64,000 nt of DNA, from the NCBI GenBank assembly GCA_025765615.1, contig JAIVFJ010000067.1, forward strand, positions 1-64,000, read 5' to 3'. Below the pieces are notes generated by a model that was given only the letters and a program-made list of their open reading frames with translations, was not told where the DNA came from and did no database searches. How positions within the stretch are numbered: the first letter of the stretch is position 1; each line of letters begins with the position of its first letter. The stretch comes from Zopfochytrium polystomum (Eukaryota; Chytridiomycota; Chytridiomycetes; Chytridiales; Chytridiaceae). Shown piece after piece: positions 52,557 through 64,000 of the stretch. The translations under genes were made by a program, and so were the position numbers.

Positions 52557-54679
52557 AACCTCTGTCCGTGTCCGGATGGAAGGAACCCACCACCGACGAG
52601 GGCGGCGATGTTAATGCTGTCGGTGAGCGCGACTTGGATTTGGATGAGAATGACAGCTACGGCAGCAATGACTTCGACAACAGCGAGGGCAATGGGAATG
52701 CTGGTGATAAGGAAGCAGAGCCACACCCCGATCCACATGGAGATCTGGAACGCCCTCCACCATGCGACGGCCAACTGTTTGACTGCAAGAAGGACATGGT
52801 GGACTACGTCAAGCAGTTCGCACTGTTGAATGGCTATGTTGTTGCAGTAGAATCCAATACCACAAAGCGAGTTCGTTTTGATTGCGTTCAAGGAGGGAAG
52901 TTTCGACCTTCTAAACGATCGAACGCGGAGCCGAAGAGAGCATCTTCTTCCCAGAGGATTGGCTGCCCATTTCGGATAAGTGGTTATTGTCAGACTCGCA
53001 GTCAAGGGATGTGGAAGTTGACTGTGACACATCCAGCCCATAACTGCCCACCAGAGAGCTTTCGATCGCTTGCCGCAGCAAGAAGGCTCACCCCAGAGAT
53101 GCTGACATATTTCAACAGCCTGCACGATGCAGGCCTTTCCGCACGATCCATCATGCAGGCCCTTCGATCGAAGTTTCCAGAAATGCTGGCCATCCAGAAG
53201 GATGTAGCAAACATGAGCCAAAAGCGACGCCGGGATCGACTGGAAAATGGATCATCGACTGAGGCATTGCTGGATAAGCTTGACACAGAGGGATACCACA
53301 AGCGATATGTGCTCGAAGCGAAAGGTGCTCACGGCGAGACCCGAAAGCTGCAGGCACTGTTTTTTGCTCCCCCAAACGGAATCAATGAGATTCGCAAACG
53401 ACCAACTGTTCTTTTGATGGACTGTACCTACAAGACCAATCAGTTTCGTCTTCCGCTCTTGAACATCGTGACAGTCTCCGAGAATAACAGGACAGTCAAC
53501 GTGGCGTTCGCGTTTTTGTCAAAGGAGGAAACAGCTGACTATTTGTGGGCACTCCAGTGCCTCAGAGAACTACTTGTACGCGATCCGAATGTGATCGTCA
53601 CAGATCGCGAGCTGGCCCTGATGCGCGCGATTGACATCGTTTTCCCGACAACTGCAAACATTCTGTGCATTTGGCACAACAACAAAAACGTCCTTGCCAA
53701 GCTCAAAACCGTGCTCACCGGGGCTGGAAGTTCAGAGATCATCGAAAAGGTGATGCAAGATTGGCAGCGACTGGTTGGAAGTTCGACGGAGGACTTATAT
53801 CACGAAGAGAAGCAGCAATTCTTGGAAGCTCTTCAAAATACAAACTGCCCTGCAGCGTTGAACGAATACTTTGACGGTTGGCTGCAGCACAAGGAAAGCT
53901 TTGTCGCTGCCTGGGTCGATTCTTACCGTCACCTGGGTCACAAGGCCACTTCTCGAGTTGAGGGAAATCACAATGTTGTGAAGAACTCCATCGAGGTGTC
54001 AACAAAAGATCTGCTTGGCGCATTTGATGGCATTCACCGCGCAATCAAGGATCAAATGCACCATGAAGCCTGGCATCGATCGAGGTCGCTGAGTCGAAAA
54101 GTAACAAAGCATGACGTACCTTTTCTCCGGCCAGGAATCGGTGTTGTATCCCTTTACGCCCTCGACAAACTACTTGAGCAGCTAAATCAAGTCAGCGGCA
54201 TTAGTGACGATGAACAGTGCTCAGGTCGCTTTACCGCAACATTTGGATTGCCATGCAAACACTTGATCGCAGGTTCTTTGCGAGCCGGCCAAACGCTGAA
54301 TGTTGCAAGCCTGGATGCGCACTGGCTAATCAAGATCCAGGACGGCCAACAATCACTCCAAACTACTGACGCTGTTGTGAACAATCTCACTGAGATAATC
54401 CAAAAGGCACCAACATTGACAGCAGCAAAACGACAGCGCCTGTTGGATCAAGTGAATGAGATTATTAATGGATCTGTGCGGCAGTACATTGTGGACCCAG
54501 CTGCAGCTGCCGCCCGTGGGCGGCCAACAGCAGCCCAGAAGCGAAGACTACCTTCTAATTCCACCAGGCGCGATCCTTGTCGATTCGAGATCGTGGATGC
54601 ACAAGAGCAGCAACGCAAGTGCGGTCGATGCCATCAGTATGGGCACAACCGACGAACCTGCACAGCAGACGTGAACTAG
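52517..54679 (+). CDS. MULE transposase (FAR1-type DNA-binding, DDE, SWIM, CCHC)
   Basis: About 720 residues from the first in-frame ATG (52517), which lies within the terminal repeat; upstream the frame is open but has no ATG. N-terminus: acidic, then a FAR1/WRKY-GCM1-like zinc domain at about 105-180 (RVRFDCVQGGKF, GCPFRISGY, MWKLTVTHPAHNC). MULE DDE domain at about 290-400: LLMDCTYKTNQFRLPLL carries the first Asp and VIVTDRELALMRAID the second, with CIWHNNKNVLAKLK after. TSRVEGNHNVVKNSIE lies further on. A SWIM-like zinc motif (CSGRF...GLPCKH) is near 570-590, and a CX2CX4HX4C knuckle (CGRCHQYGHNRRTC) is at the very end. The enzyme binds the terminal repeats and moves the element by cut and paste. 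No frame breaks. Confidence 0.95.
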   Translation: MFHSFHCRRRQNKKPLSVSGWKEPTTDEGGDVNAVGERDLDLDENDSYGSNDFDNSEGNGNAGDKEAEPHPDPHGDLERPPPCDGQLFDCKKDMVDYVKQFALLNGYVVAVESNTTKRVRFDCVQGGKFRPSKRSNAEPKRASSSQRIGCPFRISGYCQTRSQGMWKLTVTHPAHNCPPESFRSLAAARRLTPEMLTYFNSLHDAGLSARSIMQALRSKFPEMLAIQKDVANMSQKRRRDRLENGSSTEALLDKLDTEGYHKRYVLEAKGAHGETRKLQALFFAPPNGINEIRKRPTVLLMDCTYKTNQFRLPLLNIVTVSENNRTVNVAFAFLSKEETADYLWALQCLRELLVRDPNVIVTDRELALMRAIDIVFPTTANILCIWHNNKNVLAKLKTVLTGAGSSEIIEKVMQDWQRLVGSSTEDLYHEEKQQFLEALQNTNCPAALNEYFDGWLQHKESFVAAWVDSYRHLGHKATSRVEGNHNVVKNSIEVSTKDLLGAFDGIHRAIKDQMHHEAWHRSRSLSRKVTKHDVPFLRPGIGVVSLYALDKLLEQLNQVSGISDDEQCSGRFTATFGLPCKHLIAGSLRAGQTLNVASLDAHWLIKIQDGQQSLQTTDAVVNNLTEIIQKAPTLTAAKRQRLLDQVNEIINGSVRQYIVDPAAAAARGRPTAAQKRRLPSNSTRRDPCRFEIVDAQEQQRKCGRCHQYGHNRRTCTADVN

Positions 54680-54747
54680 ACTTGGGTGGAGATGGGCGAA
54701 GCCGCAGCGTCGGCAGCTCTGGGATGGGTTGAGCGGTGGCCTCGGCA

Positions 54748-54916
54748 GCTGTTTTGTCTGCTCTGGCAATGGAAGGAAAGGAACATTGAAAAAGAAGAAA
54801 AAGACAACAAGCAAAAAAGGATCAGGCGAAAAAAAAGGAGACAAACAACAGAGGATGTGGGGGGAATGAGGGCGACATGACCACTTAGTGATTGAGGGCG
54901 ACAATTAGCAAAATCC
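54748..54916 (-). repeat. MULE right terminal inverted repeat
   Basis: Complement of 52388-52556, ending GCAAAATCC next to the TTTTTTCTA duplication. Confidence 0.9.
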
Positions 54917-55025
54917 TTTTTTCTATGCAACAAACAAAGTAGCAGTGGACTTGTCAACGATCGGTTTCTTTTCTTTTTTTTTTTCCCTGTTTTTCAGTGT
55001 TTCGTGCATCAACAAGAACAGTGCG

Positions 55026-55834
55026 ATGGTGCAGGGGCTTGTCAAGAAGAAGGCCGGCGGCGCCGCGAAGCAGAAGAAGTCGACGGGGCCGAAGCGGGGA
55101 GGTGAGGCGGGCGCGAGCTGGTGTTTCTTCTTCGATCCTGGGGTGGTAGTGTGGTGGGTAGCTGGGTGGTTGAGTGATCCATCGGTTGCGATCTGGGCCT
55201 GTGCCGGTGGTGATGGTTGGTAGTGTGGTGGCCCAGAACCTGGTGTTCTTTCTTTCTTTACTCCTTTCCCCCCTCTGCACGCTCATACAGGCACCCCGCA
55301 TAATCACACACGGCGCTCACACGCACTACACACTATCCGAAACCAACCCCCACACCCCAATCCCAATCCCAATTTCAACCCAACCAAATAAAAAATATAT
55401 ATTAAAAAAAAAAAAACACTTAGGCACGGCGATCGCGCCAAAGAAGCCGGCGCTCATCAAGCAGCAGCAGCTCCAAAAGGTAAAACTCAATTGCTTTTTT
55501 TCTTTTTTTTTCTCTCTCTTTTTGGTTTACTCCATCTTTGGAGACTCACAAAAAAAACCCCCAAAACAAAACAAAAAAGCGCCTTGCGGCACAGACGCGC
55601 GTCGCGACGGAGCGGCAGATCGCGGCAAAGGCCGGCGCAACGGGCAAGCTGACGATCATGAAGCCTGTCGCGGACAAGGCGATCCGGGAGCTGGAGAAGA
55701 AGCAGCAGAAGAAGAAGGCGGGAGGGGGCGCGGCGGCGACGACGGCGAGCAAGGCGGCGCGGGCGAGCGCAGCGGAGAAGGTGGTTGCGGCTGCCGCGGG
55801 GCAGGGGTTGGTGACGGTGCGGAAGAAGAAGTGA
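55026..55834 (+). CDS. UPF0390 / DUF2462 small basic protein (C19orf53-like)
   Basis: Three exons (55026-55101, 55424-55479, 55580-55834) join in frame to a 128-residue, Lys/Ala-rich protein. The start MVQGLVKKKAGGAAKQKKS, the core GTAIAPKKPALIKQQQLQK and the later KLTIMK segment match the pattern of the UPF0390 family, to which human C19orf53 (Leydig cell tumour 10 kDa protein homologue) belongs. Family members are small, very basic and probably nuclear or nucleolar; their molecular role is not established. The second intron's acceptor region is A-rich (aaaacaaaacaaaaaag). It lies 110 bp after the MULE right end, so the insertion also reaches into this gene's promoter space. Confidence 0.85.
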
Positions 55835-58319
<2,485 letters not shown>

Positions 58320-59808
58320 TCAAGCCGAGAAGCACACCTCGCGCAGAATCCGCAGCCCACCCACGGCCTTGATCGCGTCCAGCTCCTCGTTCGATTTTGC
58401 CAGCATCATGCCCGCAAAGCCGAGCCCGTTCACTCCAATGACTGTCACGGCGCCGCCCCCGCTTCCATTCGCGTCTCCGCTGCCGCCGTCAACCCGCAGA
58501 AGCGCGTCCACCGCCGCCGCCTCCCGCCGGCGCGGCACCACAATCATCCACCGCCGGCTGATCACCACGTTGTGGGACCCGAGTCCGCCGGCCGCGCCGT
58601 CGTCGTCGCCATCTCCGACCGCGACGCGAACCGCGTCCAGTAGCGCGGTGTACGCCGCCGCGGCCGCGCGCGCCCAATCCGCCGCCGCCGTCGCCGTCGC
58701 CGACGATGTTGGCGGAGCCGGGAGGAAAGCGGCGGCGTGCACGAACGGCAGGTGCGGCGAGCGCAGCGCCTCCAAGGCGGCGGCGGCCGGGAACGTGCGG
58801 CGGAAGTGCGCTTCGAACGTGCAGGTGGCGGCGCCGGCGGCGAGCGGGACGAATTGGAGGTGGCGGTGGGGCACACTTTTGTTGTTGTTGGGTTGTTGTT
58901 TGGTGGGGCGGGGTTTTTTTTTTTTTTTTTTTTTTTCAGTCGTGCGTTTTTCGCCTCGGCGAACCCCACCTCACCAAAGCTCTCTCACCTCGCGCCGCTA
59001 TTGGGCCCGCAGTTGTAAAAGCCGAGGTACTCGCCCGAGTACGCGGCCGCGTCGTCTGGGTTGCTAGCGCGGTCTGCCGGTGTCGCTTCCGGCGGGATGT
59101 CGAACAGTACCGTCCCGGCCGCTTCAAAGTCAGACGCCGAGATGGGTTCTGACTGGCTTTCCCATTCTAGAAATGGTGGGTTTTTTAAAGGAAAGTTGTA
59201 GTTAGGTGGTACCGTGTTTGCACCAGCAGAAGATCACCTTTTGTCGTCAGAATGATGTGGCCTTTGACGACAGCAAACTTGTTACTGAATGAGAGTTACG
59301 GAGGATCCTTTAAGCTTTTGCAACATGGCACACGCCCACACACACACATAGGCACAACGCCTCACTGACAGAAGAAGGCGATGCCGACCAAACTCGGCGA
59401 GCGTCAACTCGGGCTCGGGCGTGAGGAACGGGTTGGGGCGCGGTTTGCTCGGCAGTGGCTGTGCGATCTTCGCAGCGGCGGCAGCGTCGGGGGGCGGCGT
59501 CGCGGCGGGCGGCTTTGAGAGGCCGCCGGTCGGCTTCTTGGCGAGGGACGGCGCGAGGCGAATTTCAAACTTTTCTTTTTGTGTGATTTGTGTGTGTGTG
59601 TGTGTGTGCGCGTGGGGGTGAAGGGTTAAATCAAGAAAAGGAGGGGGGGGGTGGGGGATTGGGCGATCGGAGACATTACGTCGGGCAGCAGCGGGGGCGG
59701 CGGCGGGGCAGGCACGACGACGGCGGTACTCCTGGTGAACACGAGGTGGCCTGACGCGACGGCAGCGTCGGCGGCGGCGACGATGCGGCCGCGCGTGAGA
59801 AGGGCCAT
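58320..59808 (-). CDS. Ap4A phosphorylase / ATP adenylyltransferase
   Basis: This enzyme splits diadenosine tetraphosphate with phosphate into ATP and ADP (yeast APA1/APA2 family, HIT superfamily). Five exons in minus order, 59808-59680, 59569-59370, 59284-59238, 59166-58989 and 58875-58320, all join in frame with GT/AG into 369 residues. Signature parts: MALLTRGRIVAAADAA at the start, FEIRLAPSLAKKP then PNPFLTPEPELTLAEFGRHR, LLLNKFAVVKGHIILTTK (spliced), GFYNCGPNSGAS/VPHRHLQFVPL holding the active-site HxHLQ, ISRRWMIVVPRR, and the C-terminal VNGLGFAGMMLAKSNEEL. The length is slightly above the yeast proteins (about 320) because of Ala/Pro-rich insertions. No frame breaks, so probably functional. 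Confidence 0.93.
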
Positions 59809-59868
59809 TTTGGTCTTTATCAAATTTTCAATTAAACGGACCCCCTTTTAATGTTCTTTATCCTCTCT

Positions 59869-59928
<60 letters not shown>

Positions 59929-60124
59929 CCTCTCTCCCTCTCTCCCTCTCTCACTCTCTCACTCTCTCACTCTGTCTCTCACTCTGTCTCTCTCTCTCTC
60001 TCTCTCTCCATACTCTGCCTTACCCCTGTCCCTCTCTCCAGTCTTGGATATAATAAATCTATTATCGGCAACTCCCCTTCGTCGAAACTAACCTCCCCCC
60101 CCCAAAGCCGCCCGCCCCCCGCCT
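59809..60124. repeat. (CT)n microsatellite between two minus-strand genes
   Basis: 59868-60008 is CT repeat with CCCT and CACT interruptions. The remainder shows no gene. It forms the promoter side of the Ap4A phosphorylase gene and the 3' flank of the next one. Confidence 0.9.
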
Positions 60125-63100
60125 TCAAAACTCGACCAAGTTCTCCAGCTCCGGGTGGATCGGCGGCGGCAGCGACCCGTACTTGCGGTCCTCCTGCACC
60201 GCGCAAACCTTGCCGTACTCGCCGATGCGGAGGTGGCCCGCGTCGCGCGTGATCGTGTTGACGTCCTCGCCAAACTGGATGCGCCCCTTGCCGAACCGCG
60301 CCACGAGCGTCTTGAGCGTCGCGTTGCACAGGTCGTCGTCGCGCACCTGCGCCTCGGCCCCAACGAACCGGTCCAGCATCTCCGAGCAGTCCAGCGCGTA
60401 CCGCAAGGGGTGCCGCAGCGCCCGCACCGCGCGGTGGTACCCCGGCGTCGACGCCGGCGCCGCCGTCATGGCCCACCAAACGATCTCAAAGAACTTGACC
60501 AGGATCGCGACCACCGAGCCGATCGTGGCCGCGATCACGGCAATCTCTGGTATCAGCAGGACCCCGGCGCCCTGGTACCCGCTGTACTGACAGTTGTTCG
60601 AGACCGACGTCCCGTTGTACTGCATCATGGCGTAGTGCGCCGCGGTAGAGATGCTCGCGGCGATGCCCCGGTACATGATGCTCGTGTGGTAGTAGCCGTC
60701 GGGGAGCGTCGCCCAGGAAAGCATGTTGCAAAAGGTTGCGCCCTGCGACGGGTAGTACGTGGCGTCGAGCAGGATGTCCAGCGTCACGTCGATCATCATG
60801 GGAAGCACTCTGAACACGTCGTTGTGGTGGTCGGGACTGCCAAACTTCTCGTCGGTCTGCGTCACGTATTTGTTGATCGAAGTGGGAAACTCCACCGCGA
60901 AGGTCGGCTCCGAAATGCTTTGAATCTTGGTCAGCGTCCCCACCGTCACCATGTTCCATTGATCCGAGGTGAAGCTGTACGTCACCCGACCGTGGCCGGC
61001 GCTGAGGAAGCTGGTGCAGTGGTGCCTATAAGGCTCCTCGATCACCGAGTCCGTCCGGTCGTCGATGGTCGACCCCGGAGGCAGGGTTATGACCGACGTC
61101 AACATCAATGCATGCTCGTCCGCTGCGACAGGCTCGCTCGTGATGGTGGTAGCGCCGTTCATCACCTCCGCACTCGCGTCGTCGATTGCGACTCCGTCGT
61201 CGCACAGGATTTGGGCGGTGTAAACCGGACCCTCTCCCTCAATCTCAAACGACTGTAGTGGGTTCTCGAGTGGCCAGCCTGGCAGGCGAATGATGGTTGG
61301 TAGGGCAAAGAAAGAGGGAACGCGTGACGAACAATAAAAGTCATTTGGATCGTGGATTCAGTCGAGAGCTTCTCTGGTCGCCGAGCGCACACGAAGTGGG
61401 GGATCGAAGAAGGGGGAGGAACAAGGAAGGCAGGCAGGCAAAAAAGCGTTCAAGAGCACAAAAAAAAACACAACAAAGCGACATGAATGAAGCATGCGAA
61501 AAAGAACTTTCAATCAATCAATCACATACCTGCCCAACCACCGATGATGCCGTCCGCCAACGGTAGCCCGAGATTGTAGATAGTGGCAAAGTCCACGTCG
61601 CCCTGCAAAAACTGGTTCAAGTTGATTTTGCTGGAGACGGACGATCCGTCGTAGTTTGGCGGAGTACAGGCGCCGACTTTGATCGGCGTTTTGACGGCCT
61701 CCCACGAGTACAAGATGCTGCACCCAATGACCATGAACTCGGCAAGGTGCTCGACCGCGCCGCTGACTTTTGCGATGCCGTGAGCAGGGCTTTTCGGCCC
61801 GTTGACCCAGAAATCGCCCAGCTCTTCCAGGCGGGCGTTGCCCCGGATGAGGTCGCTGGCGGTGATGGACAGCCTGATGAAATACGAAATGCGCCTCGCC
61901 GCGACGATGGAGATGACCACAAAGAATATCACGTACAGCTGAACAAAATTATAGACCCAGATTCCGGGCATGATGGTAGAAAGAGAGAGAACCAGCAGGG
62001 CGGTGACCGCGGTGTGCGCGAGAATCATGACGGCCATCCAGATGCCGATTTCAAAGCGCTGGTCGGCCATGATGGTCATGATTTGACGCGTGACGGTCAG
62101 GTCCAGAAAGTTGTTCCACTGCTGGCGGAGGTACTTTACGATAGGGTGCTCCCTGTTGAGCTCGGAGCTGACGGAGCGGCGGCGGCTCTGCAAGCGGGAG
62201 ATCCCCGCGCCGAGACGCACAGACCCCTCGCGGCCCCCGTTGTCGCCCGGCTGCGACCGGCGAACGAAAATGCTGCCTCGCGCTCGGAGATACGAGGGAC
62301 GAACGGCTTCACCATCTTGGACGGAGCTCCTGCCGCTCAAGTTCTCGTTGGAGCCAGAGACCGATTTTTGGAGGAGAGGATGCGCTGCAGCCGCAGCAGC
62401 GAGCTTTTGCAGCTCGGCGGCCTCCTTTGAGTCGCTTTTTTGAGACTGCGCGATGGACGAGTCGGACGCCGCGTTGACATCACCGACGGGCGCCGGGGCG
62501 GCGGCGGCGACTGTTGCGTTCACCGAATTGCGGGCGGTCGTTGCAGCAGGGACCGGACCGGCGGCGGGGTCGTCCCGTTGGTCGACGTTTTCGACCTCCT
62601 GGTCGCCGGCGGAATCCACGCTGGAAGACGACGCTTGGATGCTTCCCGAAACGCTCGATTCGTCGGTCGAGATCACCTCGGAGCGGGTCCATGACTGCTC
62701 TCCGAGCTTGGAGCGGCGTCTGATGAGGCCGATCCCGGGCGGGGTCACCCGCAGCGGTTGCGTGTCGGAGACACCCTCAGCGTCGGCGCTTCCGCGGCCA
62801 GGACTGTCAAATTTGCCCCTGGCGGAGAAGACGTCGGACGCCGTTGCTGAGCCGCTCCCGGACTGAGTGTCCTCGTCGATGACGGCGATGGGGACGCCGG
62901 CGGGGTGGGCGCGCGGATGTCGCGGCGACGAGACGGGTGAGCCGCCACGGCGGCGGGCGTCGGAGCCCACGGCGCCGGCGTCGTTCACGCCCTCTGCGGA
63001 GCCGGTGGAGGCGCGGCGAAGCGAGTCACGCTTGACGAGGCGCAAGTGGAGCGGGATCGGCACGACGGCGGAGCCGTCCGCGTTGGCGGCGTCGGCGGAA

Positions 63101-63633
63101 TTCTCGCGCGTCCGGTTGTTTCGGAGCGGGCGGTACACGGGCTCGTCGCTGTCGCTGGAGCGACGCGACTCGGAGGAAGGGGTTGGCGGGTCCGGGGCGA
63201 AGCGGATCGATGCAGTGCGCGACGCGCGCGTGTTGGGCGATTTGTCGCGCATGGCCGAGGCGCGTGGTGCGGTGATGTTCGCCGCGGAGCTGACGGGGGC
63301 CGTGAGGCCGTCGCTGCTCTTTGACGCGATGTCGCCGGTGGAGCCGGTTGCGCGAGGCGCGCGGCCCGAGTCGCGCAGCGAGTCGTACACGGAGGCGAAG
63401 AAGGCCGAGGACGCCGTTTTCGGTCCTGGCTTGCTGGAAGATGAAGGCTCGTCGAGCGACCCGGAAAAGCGGCGCCGCGGGTGGTAGGCGCGACCGGGGG
63501 AACTCCCGGCCGATCCTGACGAGCTCGAGCTGCGACGAGACGCGCCAGACGCAACACTGAGACTGGAGTTGGCGACCGGTGAGATATCTTTGGATGGCGG
63601 ATTGGACCCAGACGGTGGTGTGGGTGGTTCCAT
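60125..63633 (-). CDS. Large unidentified multipass membrane protein
   Basis: Two exons (63633-61530 and 61278-60125, joined as GGWAG/WPLENP with a GTATGT donor and CCAG acceptor) encode about 1085 residues. Residues 1-510 are Ser/Pro/Arg-rich and disordered, with no motif I recognise. Hydrophobic segments follow: IGIWMAVMILAHTAVTALLV (about 530), NFVQLYVIFFVVISIVAA (about 560), a weaker one near 640, and LLIPEIAVIAATIGSVVAIL (about 945). Between 660 and 935 lies a hydrophilic domain with several Cys and an ADGIIGGWAGWPLENPLQSF start, probably extracytosolic. The C-terminal 120 residues are soluble. The architecture suggests a cell-surface or organelle membrane protein with a large lumenal domain. 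I cannot assign a function. Confidence 0.85.
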
Positions 63634-64000
63634 TTTGGACGATATGGACTTGACGTCAATAACCGCTTGACTCTGTTAAACGGGTAACAGGGTAAAAATT
63701 TGTCGTAATGTATGGTCTTCCAGCAGCCGCAATAGCCTGATCAAAACGATCGCTGGTCGCACTATTTCGTGAATACGCTTCAGGAACTGGAGTGAGGGGC
63801 ATTGTAATAGTGCCCTTTTGTGCAAAACCTCCCCACATTTGCTCACATCGCATTTTTTCGAGGCTTGTCAATCTGGAAACTGCCTCTGCATTATCTCAGC
63901 CGTGAAACCCGGCAGGTCGCAGTATTAGTCACCGGTTGAGCTGTTGGAGGGAGAGCAATTAGGGAGTGAGCTTGAGAAAGACAGAGCTATTAGGAGACAG
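63634..64000. other. Upstream region of the membrane-protein gene
   Basis: The minus strand is open for 71 codons just upstream of the start (63871-63656) but has no recognised similarity; probably 5' flank. Nothing else seen. Confidence 0.45.

Larger units (their letters stand above)
52388..54916 (+). mobile_element. Complete MULE (Mutator-like) DNA transposon
   Basis: 2529 bp with long, almost perfect terminal inverted repeats of about 170 bp (GGATTTTGCTAATTGTCGCC... at each end; one difference seen in CAACCACTAAGTGG versus CAATCACTAAGTGG). It is flanked by a 9-bp target duplication TTTTTTCTA (52379-52387 and 54917-54925), the usual length for Mutator elements. One uninterrupted transposase gene fills the interior. 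It sits 52 bp after the FANCI stop, so it probably lies in the FANCI 3' UTR or terminator. Intact gene and near-identical ends suggest recent activity. Confidence 0.95.

Noticed and set aside
63656..63871. A 71-residue minus-strand gene upstream of the membrane protein
   Set aside because: No similarity, no splice link to the downstream frame, and it ends just before the real start; treated as 5' flank.

Overview
The window reads as a piece of a GC-rich nuclear genome from a zoosporic (flagellated, chytrid-like) fungus. The host genes are intron-rich. They pair a ciliary gene (IFT46) with fungal or protist-type genes (Ap4A phosphorylase, UPF0390 small basic protein) and an animal-like Fanconi pathway gene (FANCI). 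The fungal assignment is an inference from this gene mix; no rRNA or other phylogenetic marker is present.

Layout. 1-2084: 3' part of IFT46 (+), five exons. 2085-41696: a transposon-rich block, less GC-rich than the host genes. It holds (a) a nearly full-length Ty3/gypsy chromovirus at 3495-8798, (b) a decayed Ty1/copia element with its LTRs in conflicting orientations (8799-13830), (c) two almost perfectly identical 8.36-kb inverted arms (13827-22186 and 28530-36889, mirror coordinates summing to 50716) around a 6.3-kb spacer, and (d) a young deletion derivative of the same gypsy element at 37053-40173. Each arm carries a Tc1 element with a nested solo LTR, an array of leucine-rich-repeat exons, GC-rich unidentified fragments, a LINE fragment and a gypsy LTR that has acquired a coding-like insert. 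The spacer holds a second copia relic and unidentified sequence. 41697-44537: single-exon ABCG half-transporter (+). 45746-52335: FANCI (+), about 24 exons. 52388-54916: a complete MULE DNA transposon inserted 52 bp after the FANCI stop. 55026-55834: UPF0390/DUF2462 gene (+). 58320-59808: Ap4A phosphorylase (-), five exons. 60125-63633: large unidentified multipass membrane protein (-), two exons.

The most interesting system is the gypsy chromovirus family. Its LTR promoter carries a tandem array of perfect heat-shock elements (alternating GAA/TTC units) upstream of a TATA box. The predicted 5' end of its RNA contains 11 nt complementary to the site just downstream of the 5' LTR, where a tRNA primer site would normally lie. 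This points to a heat-responsive element that self-primes like Tf1. The window contains a copy with one frame break, a non-autonomous copy made by two in-frame deletions and flanked by identical LTRs and a target duplication, and several solo LTRs. Other points for follow-up are the near-identical palindrome with breakpoints inside LTRs, the arginine at the expected FANCI monoubiquitination site, and the A-rich 3' splice sites of the host introns.
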